Of a stretch of DNA of 64,000 bases, positions 12,350-21,387 are shown piece after piece. Origin of the DNA: Microbulbifer agarilyticus (GTDB lineage Bacteria > Pseudomonadota > Gammaproteobacteria > Pseudomonadales > Cellvibrionaceae). The DNA is taken from positions 1,426,001 to 1,490,000 of the forward strand of contig NZ_CP019650.1 of NCBI RefSeq assembly GCF_001999945.1. The letters are read 5' to 3'. The notes beneath the pieces were generated by a model, which was not told where the DNA came from, made no database searches, and was given only the letters and a program-made list of their open reading frames with translations. The first letter of the stretch is position 1. Every line of letters starts with the position of its first letter. The position numbers and the translations under genes were made by a program.

Positions 12350-13087
12350 ATGAGTGAGCTAATCTATTACGATCTGAAACGTGCCCCGACCATGTCTCCC
12401 AGCCTGTCTGTGCAGGTGGCGAGAGAACTGGGGCGGCGCATTGTGTCCGGAGCTTTTGAGCCGGGAAGCCTGATTGACGATGAGGCCGCTCTGGCAGAGC
12501 GTTACCAGGTCAGCCGAGTGGTGGTACGCGATGCGGTAAAAATTCTAGTGGGTAAAGGCCTACTAGATGTGCGGCGCGGCATCGGTACCAAGGTGCGTCC
12601 GCGCAACCAGTGGATTTTACTGGATGACGACGTATTGGCCTGGCACCTCTCGGCGCCACCAAATCCCGAGTTTTTGAAGCAGCTGATGGAAATCCGCCTG
12701 GCTTTCGAGCCCAAGGCATCCCGCTGGGCAGCTGAACGGGCCACGCCGGAAGATCTCGCCGAAATTGAAGCGGCCTGCGATCGCATGGCAGAGGAACGAG
12801 GCTCCGCGGAGGACTTCGTGATTGCCGACTCCATGTTTCACCGCGCTATCATCAAGGCCGCGCGCAACTCAATTCTTACTGCCATGGAAGGGGTGATCTA
12901 CTCCGCACTACTGGTAAGTATTCGCGTGACCAACAAAGACCCGCGAGAAAATGGTGCGTCGGTGCCTTTTCATAGAGAAGTGTATGAGGCCATCGCCGCC
13001 GGTGACGGGGACAAGGCTGAGGCGCTGACTGAAAATCTGTTGAGCGATACTAGTCGACGTTTGCGTCTGGAAAGCGCCGACGCGTGA
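12350..13087 (+). CDS. GntR/FadR-family regulator with FCD domain (copy 1)
   Basis: A 245-residue regulator. An N-terminal winged helix-turn-helix (about 15-85, with DEAALAERYQVSRVVVRDAVKIL and RRGIGTKVRPR) is followed by an all-helical FCD ligand-binding domain (about 100-240) with candidate metal-binding histidines in FHRAI and FHREV. FCD regulators usually sense sugar acids or other organic acids, fitting a locus that produces galactonate-type intermediates. The start ATG begins MSELIYYDLKR, also the start of copy 2. It is probably co-transcribed with copy 2, 65 bases downstream. Its target is not known; the AAACAT-N3-ATGTTT sites here are candidates. Confidence 0.88.
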   Translation: MSELIYYDLKRAPTMSPSLSVQVARELGRRIVSGAFEPGSLIDDEAALAERYQVSRVVVRDAVKILVGKGLLDVRRGIGTKVRPRNQWILLDDDVLAWHLSAPPNPEFLKQLMEIRLAFEPKASRWAAERATPEDLAEIEAACDRMAEERGSAEDFVIADSMFHRAIIKAARNSILTAMEGVIYSALLVSIRVTNKDPRENGASVPFHREVYEAIAAGDGDKAEALTENLLSDTSRRLRLESADA

Positions 13088-13152
13088 TTTGCTTGTAGCA
13101 TGCCGGGATTAAATTCTTGGCAAGCGTCAGATGCTATGTTTATATGCATCCC

Positions 13153-13887
13153 ATGAGTGAACTAGTCTATTACGATCTGAAACGCTCGGTGTCTATGTCG
13201 CCGAGCCTCTCTGTACAGGTTGCCCGCGAATTGGGTCGGCGCATCGTGGCCGGTGCCATCGACTCAGAAACCTTGCTGGACGAAGAAAACACCCTCGCTG
13301 AGCGCTTTAAGGTCAGCCGGGTGGTGATTCGCGATGCGGTAAAAATCCTGGTCAGTAAAGGCATGTTGGATGTGCGTAGGGGCATTGGTACCCGTGTGCG
13401 TCCACGTAACGACTGGAATCTGCTGGACGACGATGTGCTGGCGTGGCATTTGTCTGCGCCGCCGAGTCGTGAGTTTCTGATGCAGTTGCTGGAAATTCGC
13501 CTGGCATTCGAACCGAAAGCTGCGCGTTGGGCCGCCGAGCGGGGTACCGAGCAGGATATTGCCAATATCCGCGCGGCCTGTGACCAGATGGAAGCCTCGG
13601 TAGGCTCATCAGAAGGGTTCGTGGTTGCCGATGCTTTGTTCCACAAGGCCGTTCTCAGCGCAGCGCGCAACGATATTCTCACCGCCATTGAAGGGGTTAT
13701 TTACTCCGCGCTACTGGTGAGCATCAAAATCACTAACCAGACTCGCGAGAGCAACCTGAAGTCGATTCCTTTCCACCGGGAAGTGCTGGAAGCTATTGCT
13801 GCTGGCGATGGGGAGAAAGCGGAAAAGCTCACCAGCAAGTTGTTAGAAGACGCCGCGGAGCGACTGCGCAAGGAAATGGCCGGCTAG
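13153..13887 (+). CDS. GntR/FadR-family regulator with FCD domain (copy 2)
   Basis: A 244-residue paralogue of the preceding regulator, collinear over its whole length with the same DNA-binding wing (RRGIGTRVRPR) and FCD domain. The frame extends to 13117, but the ATG at 13153 gives MSELVYYDLKR, matching copy 1. A sequence like the copy 1 leader, ATGTTTATAT at 13136-13145, lies just upstream. The tandem duplication keeps nearly all DNA-contact residues while the ligand domain varies more, suggesting that the two proteins read the same operator but different inducers, or form mixed dimers. That is inference. Confidence 0.88.
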   Translation: MSELVYYDLKRSVSMSPSLSVQVARELGRRIVAGAIDSETLLDEENTLAERFKVSRVVIRDAVKILVSKGMLDVRRGIGTRVRPRNDWNLLDDDVLAWHLSAPPSREFLMQLLEIRLAFEPKAARWAAERGTEQDIANIRAACDQMEASVGSSEGFVVADALFHKAVLSAARNDILTAIEGVIYSALLVSIKITNQTRESNLKSIPFHREVLEAIAAGDGEKAEKLTSKLLEDAAERLRKEMAG

Positions 13888-13913
13888 CAGTAGCCCTGTT
13901 TAGCGGTCTTATC

Positions 13914-13957
13914 AAAAAGCCCGGTCACCCTACCAAAATAGGGCGCCGGGCTTTTTT
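13914..13957. terminator. Bidirectional intrinsic terminator
   Basis: AAAAAGCCCGG and CCGGGCTTTTTT arms enclose a further CCCTA/TAGGG pair. It lies between the convergent gntR pair and the molybdenum hydroxylase genes and can stop transcription from both sides. Confidence 0.9.
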
Positions 13958-13982
13958 GTGCCTGCTCGAATCAGGCTTGGGC

Positions 13983-16253
13983 TCAAGCCAGGGTCAGGTG
14001 CTTGTTAACCGGTAGATCGCGAATTCGCTGACCGCAGGCAGCAAAGATGGCATTGGTGATGCTCGGTGCCACCGGCGGCACACCCGGTTCACCGACCCCC
14101 GCAGGCGGCTCGTCGGAGGCGAGCAGGTGAACGTGTAACTCCGGGCACTGTTGCATACGCAGTAACGGGTAATCGTGGAAGTTGCTGTTTTCGACTGCGC
14201 CATTCTGAATGGTGACTTCGCCCATCAGCGCCAGGCTCAGGCCGAAGATCATCGCTCCTTCCATCTGAGCATTCACGCGATCAGGATTGACTGCCAGCCC
14301 CACATCGGCAACGCAGTGCATTTCGACAATTTTCAGCTTGTTGTCCTGCACCTGCACCCGGGTCGCAATACCCACGTAGGAAACGAAGCTGCGGTGCACC
14401 GCGATACCCCAGCCCTCACCGTTATGTTTGTCTTCACTCAGGGAGAAATCGGCCTTTGCCGCGGTTTCTTTCAGTACCCGTTTCAGGCGCGCGCTGTCAA
14501 ACGGGTAGTCTTTTAGCTTCTCGCCATAGTTTCCGTACTTGAATCCACCCTGGTTGGGGTTGATCGCGCGGTCCTTGCCAATCAGTTCCTGCAGAAATGC
14601 GTCAGGTGATTGCCCGTTCAGGTGTGCCAACTCATCGGCAAAGCTGCAAATACCGAAGGCGTTCTGGATATTGCTGACCGAGCGCATCCAGCCGATGCGG
14701 GTATGGTATTCGGCAACGGCGGTTTCGCAGGTGCGGTTGGGGATATCGAAAGGAAGATCCGCAAAGCCCATGCTCAGTTCTCCCCCGGAAGGGCGATTGG
14801 CGCTGGTGGAAAAAGTGCCGCTGATGGACGGGAAAGCTGTGCGCTGGCGCCAGGCGGTCACTAGTCCATCGCTGTTCAGCCCAGCTTCAAAGTAGGCGGC
14901 GCTGGCGGCGTGGTAGTAGCTGTGGCGAATATCGTCTTCGCGACTCCACACAACCTTGACCGGGCGCTGCATTTTGCGGGCAAGCACGGCGGCTTCAACT
15001 GCAAAGTCCGGTTTGGATTTGCGCCCGAAGCCACCGCCGAGCAGGGTCACGTTTACCTTGACCTGTTCCGGTTTGAGCTTGAGTGCCTTGGCCACATTTT
15101 GCTGTACGGATTGCGGCGTTTGCGTACAGGCCCATACCTCGCAGCTATTCTCGCTGACTACGGCGGTGGCACTGGGGGGCTCCATAGCTGCGTGGGTCAG
15201 GTAGGGGACTGAATAGGTCGCACTGTGGCGTCGTTGGGATTTCGCCAGCTCCGTATCAGTGTTGCCGTAGGCAGTAACGGTTTTGCCCGGTTCGGCCACC
15301 CGCTGCTTGAGGGTCTCGATGTATTCTGGGCTGTTGTGGTTGTCGTGTGCACTGTCGCTCCAGGTGATTTCCAGTGCTTTGCGGCCTTTCAGCGCTGCCC
15401 AGGTGTTGGTTGCTAGAACCGCAACACCGGCGAGCGGATGAAACAGCGGTGGAAGCTGTCCGCCATCCATGGTCTCAATCGCGACCACACCTTTCACTTT
15501 GCGCGCTTTATCCTGTTTCACGCCGGCAACGGTACTGCCCAAAACGGGAGCCCGCTCGATACTGGCAACCAGCATATTTTCCAGCTGTACGTCCTGCCCG
15601 TACTGGCCCTTGCCGACAACCATATCCGGCGTGTCATAAGTAGCGACCGGTTTGCCGATGTAGTTGAAGGCGTCGCTGCTTTTCAGCTTCAGCGCGCTAG
15701 ATTCCGGCACTGGTTGTGCGGCGGCCAGTTCCGCCAGTTCACCAAAACTGATGGAGCGCCCGCTGTCTTTGTGGTGCACCTTGTGCTGCAATGCCTGGCA
15801 ACTTGCGGCGGGGACTGACCACAACTGTGCGGCGGCAGCCTCCAGCATATGGCGGGCGCTGGCGCCCATGGTGCGCATAGTCTTGTAAAAACTGCGAATG
15901 CTGCGGGAGCCATCGGTGTTCTGGCTGCCGTAACGTTTATCGGCGAGGCCCTGAACTACGTTTATCTTTTCCCAGTCCGCTTCCATTTCGTCCGCCACAA
16001 TCTGTGGCAGGCCGGTGCGGATGCCCTGGCCCATTTCCGAGCGGTGGCAGACGATCGACACGGTATTGTCCGGGGCGACGCTGACGAACAGGTTGAGTGT
16101 GTGTTCGCTGTCACTTGCGGTGGCAGCATCGGCCCACACCGGTTGGCTTGCAGCAAGCCTGCTCCCCAGAATTAGGCCGCCGCTGCCAATGCCCGCCAGT
16201 TGCAGGAACTTACGGCGACTGACCACAGAAATGCGAGTGTCCTGTTTACCCAT
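13983..16253 (-). CDS. Tat-exported molybdopterin aldehyde oxidoreductase large subunit (copy 1)
   Basis: A 756-residue xanthine oxidase-family catalytic subunit like isoquinoline 1-oxidoreductase beta (IorB). It has a twin-arginine signal ([10 protein letters not shown]), so acts in the periplasm, and lacks the FAD domain. Molybdenum-site features include [11 protein letters not shown] and the catalytic E722 in GVGEPGVPP. Proteins of this type oxidise aldehydes or N-heterocycles with water as oxygen donor, using a cytosine-dinucleotide cofactor. Its gene overlaps the [2Fe-2S] subunit gene by 8 bases, with xdhC upstream. In this locus the aldehyde of 3,6-anhydrogalactose or neoagaro-oligosaccharides is a possible substrate, which is conjecture. 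A close paralogue lies at 23387-25672. Confidence 0.88.
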   Translation of the reverse strand: MGKQDTRISVVSRRKFLQLAGIGSGGLILGSRLAASQPVWADAATASDSEHTLNLFVSVAPDNTVSIVCHRSEMGQGIRTGLPQIVADEMEADWEKINVVQGLADKRYGSQNTDGSRSIRSFYKTMRTMGASARHMLEAAAAQLWSVPAASCQALQHKVHHKDSGRSISFGELAELAAAQPVPESSALKLKSSDAFNYIGKPVATYDTPDMVVGKGQYGQDVQLENMLVASIERAPVLGSTVAGVKQDKARKVKGVVAIETMDGGQLPPLFHPLAGVAVLATNTWAALKGRKALEITWSDSAHDNHNSPEYIETLKQRVAEPGKTVTAYGNTDTELAKSQRRHSATYSVPYLTHAAMEPPSATAVVSENSCEVWACTQTPQSVQQNVAKALKLKPEQVKVNVTLLGGGFGRKSKPDFAVEAAVLARKMQRPVKVVWSREDDIRHSYYHAASAAYFEAGLNSDGLVTAWRQRTAFPSISGTFSTSANRPSGGELSMGFADLPFDIPNRTCETAVAEYHTRIGWMRSVSNIQNAFGICSFADELAHLNGQSPDAFLQELIGKDRAINPNQGGFKYGNYGEKLKDYPFDSARLKRVLKETAAKADFSLSEDKHNGEGWGIAVHRSFVSYVGIATRVQVQDNKLKIVEMHCVADVGLAVNPDRVNAQMEGAMIFGLSLALMGEVTIQNGAVENSNFHDYPLLRMQQCPELHVHLLASDEPPAGVGEPGVPPVAPSITNAIFAACGQRIRDLPVNKHLTLA

Positions 16254-16752
16254 TGGTGCTACTCCCTTTTGTCTCGGTTCCTTCTGTGTAAGTCCCGTTC
16301 GCCGGGTACGCCAGTGCGGCGTCTTTTATTGCAGTTTTTATTCTCGGGTAGGTACCGCAGCGGCACAGGTTGCCGCTCATGGCGTTGTCAATTTCCTGTT
16401 CAGTTGGGTTCGGGTTATTGGCGAGCAGTGCGGCAGCAGACATGAGCTGGCCACTCTGGCAATAGCCGCATTGGGGCACATTGTGTTTGATCCACGCCTG
16501 TTGTAGTGGGTGGTCTCCGCTTTCGCTCAGCCCTTCAATGGTGGTAATCGTCGCACCCTTGGCGACGGATACCGGTGTCAGGCAGGCGCGCGCGGGGTTG
16601 CCATTAATATGAATGGTACAGGCACCGCACAGTCCCGCACCGCAGCCGAACTTGGTTCCGGTCAACTTCAGTTCATCGCGCAGAGCCCAGAGCAGAGGTG
16701 TATCCTCGTCCACATCCACTTGGTGGACTTCACCGTTGATGGTCATTTCCAT
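16246..16752 (-). CDS. [2Fe-2S] subunit of molybdenum hydroxylase (copy 1)
   Basis: A 168-residue electron-transfer subunit (IorA/CoxS type) with two iron-sulfur clusters. The plant-ferredoxin cluster uses [11 protein letters not shown] with a later Cys in ARACLTP; the helical C-terminal domain has CGYCQSG and [12 protein letters not shown]. It passes electrons from the molybdenum site to an unknown acceptor; no cytochrome subunit gene is attached. It has no signal peptide, so it is probably carried through the Tat system with its partner. The start overlaps the end of a decayed mocA reading frame. A Thr/Gly/Ser-rich tail ([16 protein letters not shown]) distinguishes it from copy 2. Confidence 0.9.
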   Translation of the reverse strand: MEMTINGEVHQVDVDEDTPLLWALRDELKLTGTKFGCGAGLCGACTIHINGNPARACLTPVSVAKGATITTIEGLSESGDHPLQQAWIKHNVPQCGYCQSGQLMSAAALLANNPNPTEQEIDNAMSGNLCRCGTYPRIKTAIKDAALAYPANGTYTEGTETKGSSTNG

Positions 16753-16898
16753 TGTGCGTCTCCACTATTTTGGGGTTCCGGGTGGGACCCTGTCCGAGGT
16801 CCCGTAAATCTTTTATTGGTGTTTTGCCTGTCTTCAGGGGCATTAATATCGATGGTGGCACCGATCATGATCATTCCGGCAATGCTGCGTTTGAGCAA
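16743..16898 (-). pseudogene. mocA: Relic of mocA (3' fragment)
   Basis: Read on the minus strand from 16898, one frame gives LLKRSIAGMIMIGATIDIN followed by APEDRQN, and ends NSGDAQWK before a TGA overlapping the [2Fe-2S] gene start. The intact mocA at 26150-26818 ends with [20 protein letters not shown], then TPQDWQN and finally TNGEAVWN, with the same overlapping TGA. Only about the last 50 codons remain; an in-frame stop lies just upstream and the rest has been deleted into xdhC. This shows both modules descend from one xdhC-mocA-iorA-iorB ancestor. Confidence 0.8.
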
Positions 16899-17965
16899 AC
16901 TTCAGGATGAGCTTGCGATGATTGGACGGTGAGTGCTGCGGCGGATTTTCTGTGTAACACACTGTGAATCTCTGCACAGGTTGCCAGGGCAATGCTTTCC
17001 GGTAACTCGCCGCCCAAGTCCAACCCAATGGGAGCGCGCAACACGCCGTGAATAAGCTTTTCCTGGTCGCTAGTGGGGAGTCCGCTCAGTGTCAGTACTT
17101 GGTTTCGGCGGCTGACTGGTCCAAGTAGTCCCAGGTAGCGCAGCGGGCGCTGGTGTAGCAGGCGAATTGCGGCCGCATCCAGGGTCAGGTTGTGACTCAT
17201 GGCGACGGCTGCATCGATGCTGTTGAGATCCAGTTTTCCTGGCAGTGCATCAGGGTGGCAGCGGTAGCTGGTGCAATTGGGAAAGTAGGCCGGCCGTGCG
17301 TTGGCCGGGCGTGGGTCGCACAGGCTGACCAGCCAGCCCTGGGCGTTGAACTGCTGCGCCATGGGGCGCGCGTCAATGCCGCCGCCCACGATTAACACGT
17401 GCGGCGCGGGGAGTAGGGGGGTGTTCAGCCATAGGGCGCCGTCGTTTTCCGCGAGAACCGGCCGTTGCAGCGGAATATCTACTCCCAGCGCGCTGGCACA
17501 GAGTGGTCGCAGCTCGGCACGGGCTTCACCGCTTGTGGCGACCTGTTGGCGGAAAACCACCGGTTGCCTTTGCCGGAGTCGGCTTCTCAGTTCCGCTAGC
17601 TGCAGGTAATTGTTCTCCGGGGTAATGGGTTGCAGCAGTATCTCCACTTCGCCCCCGCAGCCGATACCTAGCTGGAATGCGACATCGTCCTCGTCGCTAC
17701 CGTCGTAGCGGATGGTGGCCGCCTTTCCGGTGCGCAGGGTCTTCAGCGCATGTCTTTGAATGTCAGATTCCAGGCAGCCGCCACTGAGCAGGCCGTAATG
17801 CCGGCCAAGGTCGTCGCACAGCATCATTGAGCCTGCCTTGCGGTAGCTGGGCCCTTGGGTGCGGTATACCGTGCCGAGTACCCAGCCCCGGGAGTCCCGA
17901 TTCTGGAACCACAGGTCCAGCAGTGTGCCCAAGTGATTTGTAGGTGCCCCATGGAGGTCTTGCAT
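16871..17965 (-). CDS. xdhC: XdhC-family molybdenum cofactor maturation protein (copy 1)
   Basis: A 364-residue XdhC/CoxI family protein. The N-terminal XdhC_CoxI domain (about 10-90) contains the conserved GSSYRK-like segment (GPSYRKAGSMML) and GGCLESD. The C-terminal Rossmann domain begins at HVLIVGGGIDARPMAQQF. XdhC proteins bind the molybdenum cofactor, assist its sulfuration and hand it to the hydroxylase apoenzyme. It is the first gene of this leftward module. The protein runs slightly into the decayed mocA sequence (end VCSNAALPE), so its last residues may be new coding sequence created by the deletion. Confidence 0.88.
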   Translation of the reverse strand: MQDLHGAPTNHLGTLLDLWFQNRDSRGWVLGTVYRTQGPSYRKAGSMMLCDDLGRHYGLLSGGCLESDIQRHALKTLRTGKAATIRYDGSDEDDVAFQLGIGCGGEVEILLQPITPENNYLQLAELRSRLRQRQPVVFRQQVATSGEARAELRPLCASALGVDIPLQRPVLAENDGALWLNTPLLPAPHVLIVGGGIDARPMAQQFNAQGWLVSLCDPRPANARPAYFPNCTSYRCHPDALPGKLDLNSIDAAVAMSHNLTLDAAAIRLLHQRPLRYLGLLGPVSRRNQVLTLSGLPTSDQEKLIHGVLRAPIGLDLGGELPESIALATCAEIHSVLHRKSAAALTVQSSQAHPEVCSNAALPE

Positions 17966-18257
17966 GGTGATTATTCCGCAATTTTTATATTGAAATCAGC
18001 GGCTTAAGGCTGAACGCCTGTCGAAGACGACCATATCAACAGGGTTGCCCAGCTCGATCACTGGATACCACGTTTACCTGCCCAACTCCCTTAGGGTGAA
18101 GGGGGAGGTCGACCGTCTTCGGGGTTCTAACTACTTGCAGTAAAACATCATATGTTTATATTATTTCTATCTTGTTGATTCAAGCGCGATCGCAGGTGTA
18201 TTCCTTGATATGCCACCGTAATCACGTTTTGTATAAAAATAATGTCGGGTGGAGCGA
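17966..18257. promoter_or_regulatory. Divergent control region with AAACAT-N3-ATGTTT operator at 18143-18157
   Basis: The 15-base AAACATCATATGTTT at 18143-18157 is the exact reverse complement of the element at 9531-9545, and continues TATATT. It lies 101 bases before the first sulfatase start. TATAAA at 18232-18237 is a possible -10 for the sulfatase gene. The remainder shows no other feature I can support. Confidence 0.6.
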
Positions 18258-19823
18258 ATGAATAAACGGCTAGCAAAGGTGTTTGCCTGCGTAGTTTTGG
18301 GGGGAGTTGCGAGCTGTGTTTCCGTAACGGCCGCTGCAGCAGTTCTTCCTGATTCGGAGTATGCGATCAGTGAGCGTGAAAATGTCCTGATCCTGATGTT
18401 CGACGATATGCGGTTCGATACCTTTTCCTACCGCGACGGCCCGGTACCTACGCCGAATATCGACTTCCTGGCCGAGGAAAGTGTGCGCTTCGACAACGCC
18501 ATGACTACCACCGGCCTGTGCTCGCCGTCCCGCGCCGCCCTGTTTACCGGCCGCTGGGGACACAGAACCGGGCTGGACGATAACGTCGGCCTGTATCACT
18601 CCCGCCTTTCTGAACTTGACCTGTCCGAAGGTGGCTTGATTGCCCGTGCCAAGAATGCGGGCTACTTCGTTGGCTATGTGGGGAAATGGCACCTGGGACC
18701 GCAAGGTGTTCGTCTGCGTGGTGCGGACTATACCGCTGAGATCAAAGAGGCGGAGTGGTCCCGCGGTATGCGCCAGTTCACGCCTTATGGGATTGCCAAA
18801 AATATCGCGAAATACAAGGCTGCGGCCGGTGTACCGGAAGGGAATAAATCGGAGTACTTCAACGGTGAAAAAGTTGAATACTTCCAGACGTTGCCAGGCA
18901 CCTACGAAGACACTGGCACCTACAAAAAAGTAACAGCCGGCCAGGCGCTGCTGCGCAAAGCGGCGCGAGAAAAACGCCCATTCTTCGGCATTATCAGTTT
19001 TGACCAGCCGCACCCGCCGTATCGGGTACCCGAGCCTTACGCCAGCATGTTTGATCCTGAAACCCTGGCGCTACCGGCAAATCATCTGAGCAAACGGGTG
19101 AACAAACCCATGTCGCAGGATGAACCTTTTTGGCCTTGGCACGACGTGAGTCACCTGAGTGATGCGGAGTGGCTGAAAATGCGCGCTTACTACTACGGCG
19201 CCATGGCAATGATTGACCGCGCAGTGGGCGAAATACTCGAAACCGCGCAAGAAACTGGCCTCTATGAAAACCTGCACATCGTTTTTGTCGGCGACCAGGG
19301 CAGCATGCTCGGCGAGCATAGTCTGTACGACAAAGGCCCCTATGCCTACGACGAACTGATGCGCATGCCGCTGATGATTCGCAGCCCCAAAATGCAACCC
19401 AAAGCCATCACCCGTCAAGTCTCCATGCTGGATATTACCCCGACGCTGGCAGAGATCATGCGGTTGCCGGAAGACGGTGTGCAAGACGGCCGTTCTCTGC
19501 GTGGATTGATGGAAAAAGGCGATGCTGCAGACATGGGGCGTAAAGACACCGCGCTCTACGCATACGAGTGGTACAACGGGGGCTGGTTTGGTATCCGCGC
19601 GCTGCGTACCCCGGATATGAAGTTCGTGTGGAACCCCGGTGATGCCCGCGATGAACTTTACGATCTGCGCAAAGACCCGATTGAAATAAACAACCTATTC
19701 GACAAGCCGGAGTATCGCGAACGGATGATGTCTATGGTGCTCCTGATGCGTGAAGAGCTGGAGAGAACACAAGACCCGTTGCTGCGCCGGTTTGATTTAC
19801 AGATGAAAGATTTCCTCAAATAA
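18258..19823 (+). CDS. Sulfatase (family S1), predicted lipoprotein
   Basis: A 521-residue type I sulfatase. The signal peptide carries a possible lipobox (VASC at about 22), so the protein may be membrane-anchored in the periplasm. The active-site signature C88-S-P-S-R (in TTGLCSPSRAALFTGR) supplies the cysteine converted to formylglycine; metal-binding residues appear in MFDDMRFD, and GKWHLGP is the usual second motif. It probably removes sulfate from agar- or carrageenan-type galactans; the exact ester is unknown. It is 27 bases ahead of a second sulfatase. The frame opens at a GTG at 18249, but the ATG at 18258 starts MNKRLAK. The maturation enzyme is not in the window. Confidence 0.88.
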   Translation: MNKRLAKVFACVVLGGVASCVSVTAAAAVLPDSEYAISERENVLILMFDDMRFDTFSYRDGPVPTPNIDFLAEESVRFDNAMTTTGLCSPSRAALFTGRWGHRTGLDDNVGLYHSRLSELDLSEGGLIARAKNAGYFVGYVGKWHLGPQGVRLRGADYTAEIKEAEWSRGMRQFTPYGIAKNIAKYKAAAGVPEGNKSEYFNGEKVEYFQTLPGTYEDTGTYKKVTAGQALLRKAAREKRPFFGIISFDQPHPPYRVPEPYASMFDPETLALPANHLSKRVNKPMSQDEPFWPWHDVSHLSDAEWLKMRAYYYGAMAMIDRAVGEILETAQETGLYENLHIVFVGDQGSMLGEHSLYDKGPYAYDELMRMPLMIRSPKMQPKAITRQVSMLDITPTLAEIMRLPEDGVQDGRSLRGLMEKGDAADMGRKDTALYAYEWYNGGWFGIRALRTPDMKFVWNPGDARDELYDLRKDPIEINNLFDKPEYRERMMSMVLLMREELERTQDPLLRRFDLQMKDFLK

Positions 19824-19850
19824 AACGCAGGAATTAGAAGCGAGACAAGT

Positions 19851-21293
19851 ATGAATGTGTTGAGAACACTGGCGGCAACGCTGTTGAGCCTGGCGGCAGG
19901 TGGTGCTTTTGCGGCAACTGCAGAGAAAATCGACAAACCCAATATTGTAGTGATTCTTGCAGATGACCTGGGTTACGCAGACGTCGGCTTTAATGGCTCG
20001 AAAGATATTGTCACGCCGAATTTGGACAAACTTGCCAACGAGGGCATGACCTTCAGTGAGGCCTATACCGCACACCCATTTTGCGGGCCAAGCCGGGCGG
20101 CACTGATGACAGGCCGCTACCCCCACAAAATTGGTTCCCAGTTCAACCTGCCAGTACGTGGCTCTTTTGTGGGGGTGCCGACGGAAGAAAAGTTTGTCAG
20201 CAAAATGCTGCAGGAGAATGGGTACTTTACCGGCGCAGTAGGTAAATGGCATCTGGGCGAGGCGCCGGAGTACCATCCCAATCGACGCGGCTTTGACGAG
20301 TTCTACGGCTTTCTGGGCGGCGGCCACAACTACTTCCCGGAGCAGTTCAATAAGTTCTACGCCAAGCAGAAAGCGCAGGGGCTTACCAATATCGACCCCT
20401 ACGCCAGACCGTTGGAGCACAACGGCAAGGAAGTGGAGGTGAACGAATACATCACCGATGCCCTGTCCCGTGAGGGCGTTGCCTTTGTGCAAAAGGCCGC
20501 GGGCACTGGTAAGCCATTCTTTCTGTATTTGGCCTACAACGCGCCCCATTCTCCGCTGCAGGCCAAGCAGGAAGATATGGCGAAGTTTCCCAATATCGAG
20601 AACAAAGACCGCAAGACCTATGCCGGTATGGTGTACGCCATGGACCGAGGTATTGGTGAATTGGTGGAAGCGCTCAAGAGTACCGGGCAACTGGATAACA
20701 CCCTAATTGTGTTCTTTAGCGATAACGGCGGTGATAAAAGATATGGTGCCAATAACGACCCGCTGAGAGCGGGAAAGGGCAGCGTGTTTGAGGGTGGCTT
20801 CCGTACGCCGATGGTGATGCACTGGCCGAAACAGATCAATGCACGGTCGCGCTTTGATCATCCGGTCAAAGCATTGGACCTGTTCCCGACCTTTGCAAGT
20901 CTTGCCGGGGCAGAGCTCGAACCAGATAACAAGCTCGATGGCAAAAATCTACTCCCATTCCTGCAATCTGGCGAGCCTCCCCACAAGGATGAGCTGATCT
21001 TCGCACTGCGCCACCGCGGCAGCTACAGCGATGCCTCGGTCCGTCGAAATCAATGGAAGGCGGTAAAAGTTGGCGAACATTCTTCGTGGAAACTGTTCGA
21101 CATCGAACGGGATAAAGAAGAAAAGCATGATCTTGCTGAAGAGTACCCGCTGATGCTTCGTGACATGGTACGTGAGATGGAGGTGTGGTCCTGGGATAAC
21201 GCACAGCCAGGCTGGTTCCATATCCATAAGGAAGGTGTGCTGTGGCGTCAAAACGGAATGCCGCGATTCGATAAAACCTTTGCAACGGATTGA
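19851..21293 (+). CDS. Sulfatase (family S1), secreted
   Basis: A 480-residue sulfatase with signal peptide (about 1-22, ending AFAA). It shows the metal-binding VILADDLGYADVG, the formylglycine signature C78-G-P-S-R (in HPFCGPSRAALMTGR), GKWHLGE, and late FFSDNGGD with GKGSVFEGG. It is only distantly similar to the preceding sulfatase, so the pair probably attack different sulfate positions on the same chain. The gene is the second in a sulfatase operon; a strong terminator follows and separates it from the FG-GAP lipoprotein. Confidence 0.9.
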   Translation: MNVLRTLAATLLSLAAGGAFAATAEKIDKPNIVVILADDLGYADVGFNGSKDIVTPNLDKLANEGMTFSEAYTAHPFCGPSRAALMTGRYPHKIGSQFNLPVRGSFVGVPTEEKFVSKMLQENGYFTGAVGKWHLGEAPEYHPNRRGFDEFYGFLGGGHNYFPEQFNKFYAKQKAQGLTNIDPYARPLEHNGKEVEVNEYITDALSREGVAFVQKAAGTGKPFFLYLAYNAPHSPLQAKQEDMAKFPNIENKDRKTYAGMVYAMDRGIGELVEALKSTGQLDNTLIVFFSDNGGDKRYGANNDPLRAGKGSVFEGGFRTPMVMHWPKQINARSRFDHPVKALDLFPTFASLAGAELEPDNKLDGKNLLPFLQSGEPPHKDELIFALRHRGSYSDASVRRNQWKAVKVGEHSSWKLFDIERDKEEKHDLAEEYPLMLRDMVREMEVWSWDNAQPGWFHIHKEGVLWRQNGMPRFDKTFATD

Positions 21294-21339
21294 GTGCAGG
21301 ACCTTGCGGTCTTAATCACCAATTAAGAATCTTTCGTTT

Positions 21340-21373
21340 GGCCACCGTGGCGTTGCTGCGGTGGCCATTTTTT
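21340..21373 (+). terminator. Intrinsic terminator after the sulfatase pair
   Basis: GGCCACCG and CGGTGGCC arms around an 11-base loop, then A and six T residues. The next start codon is only 15 bases further on, so some read-through into the lipoprotein gene is likely. Confidence 0.88.
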
Positions 21374-21387
21374 AAGGTAAGTGGAAA

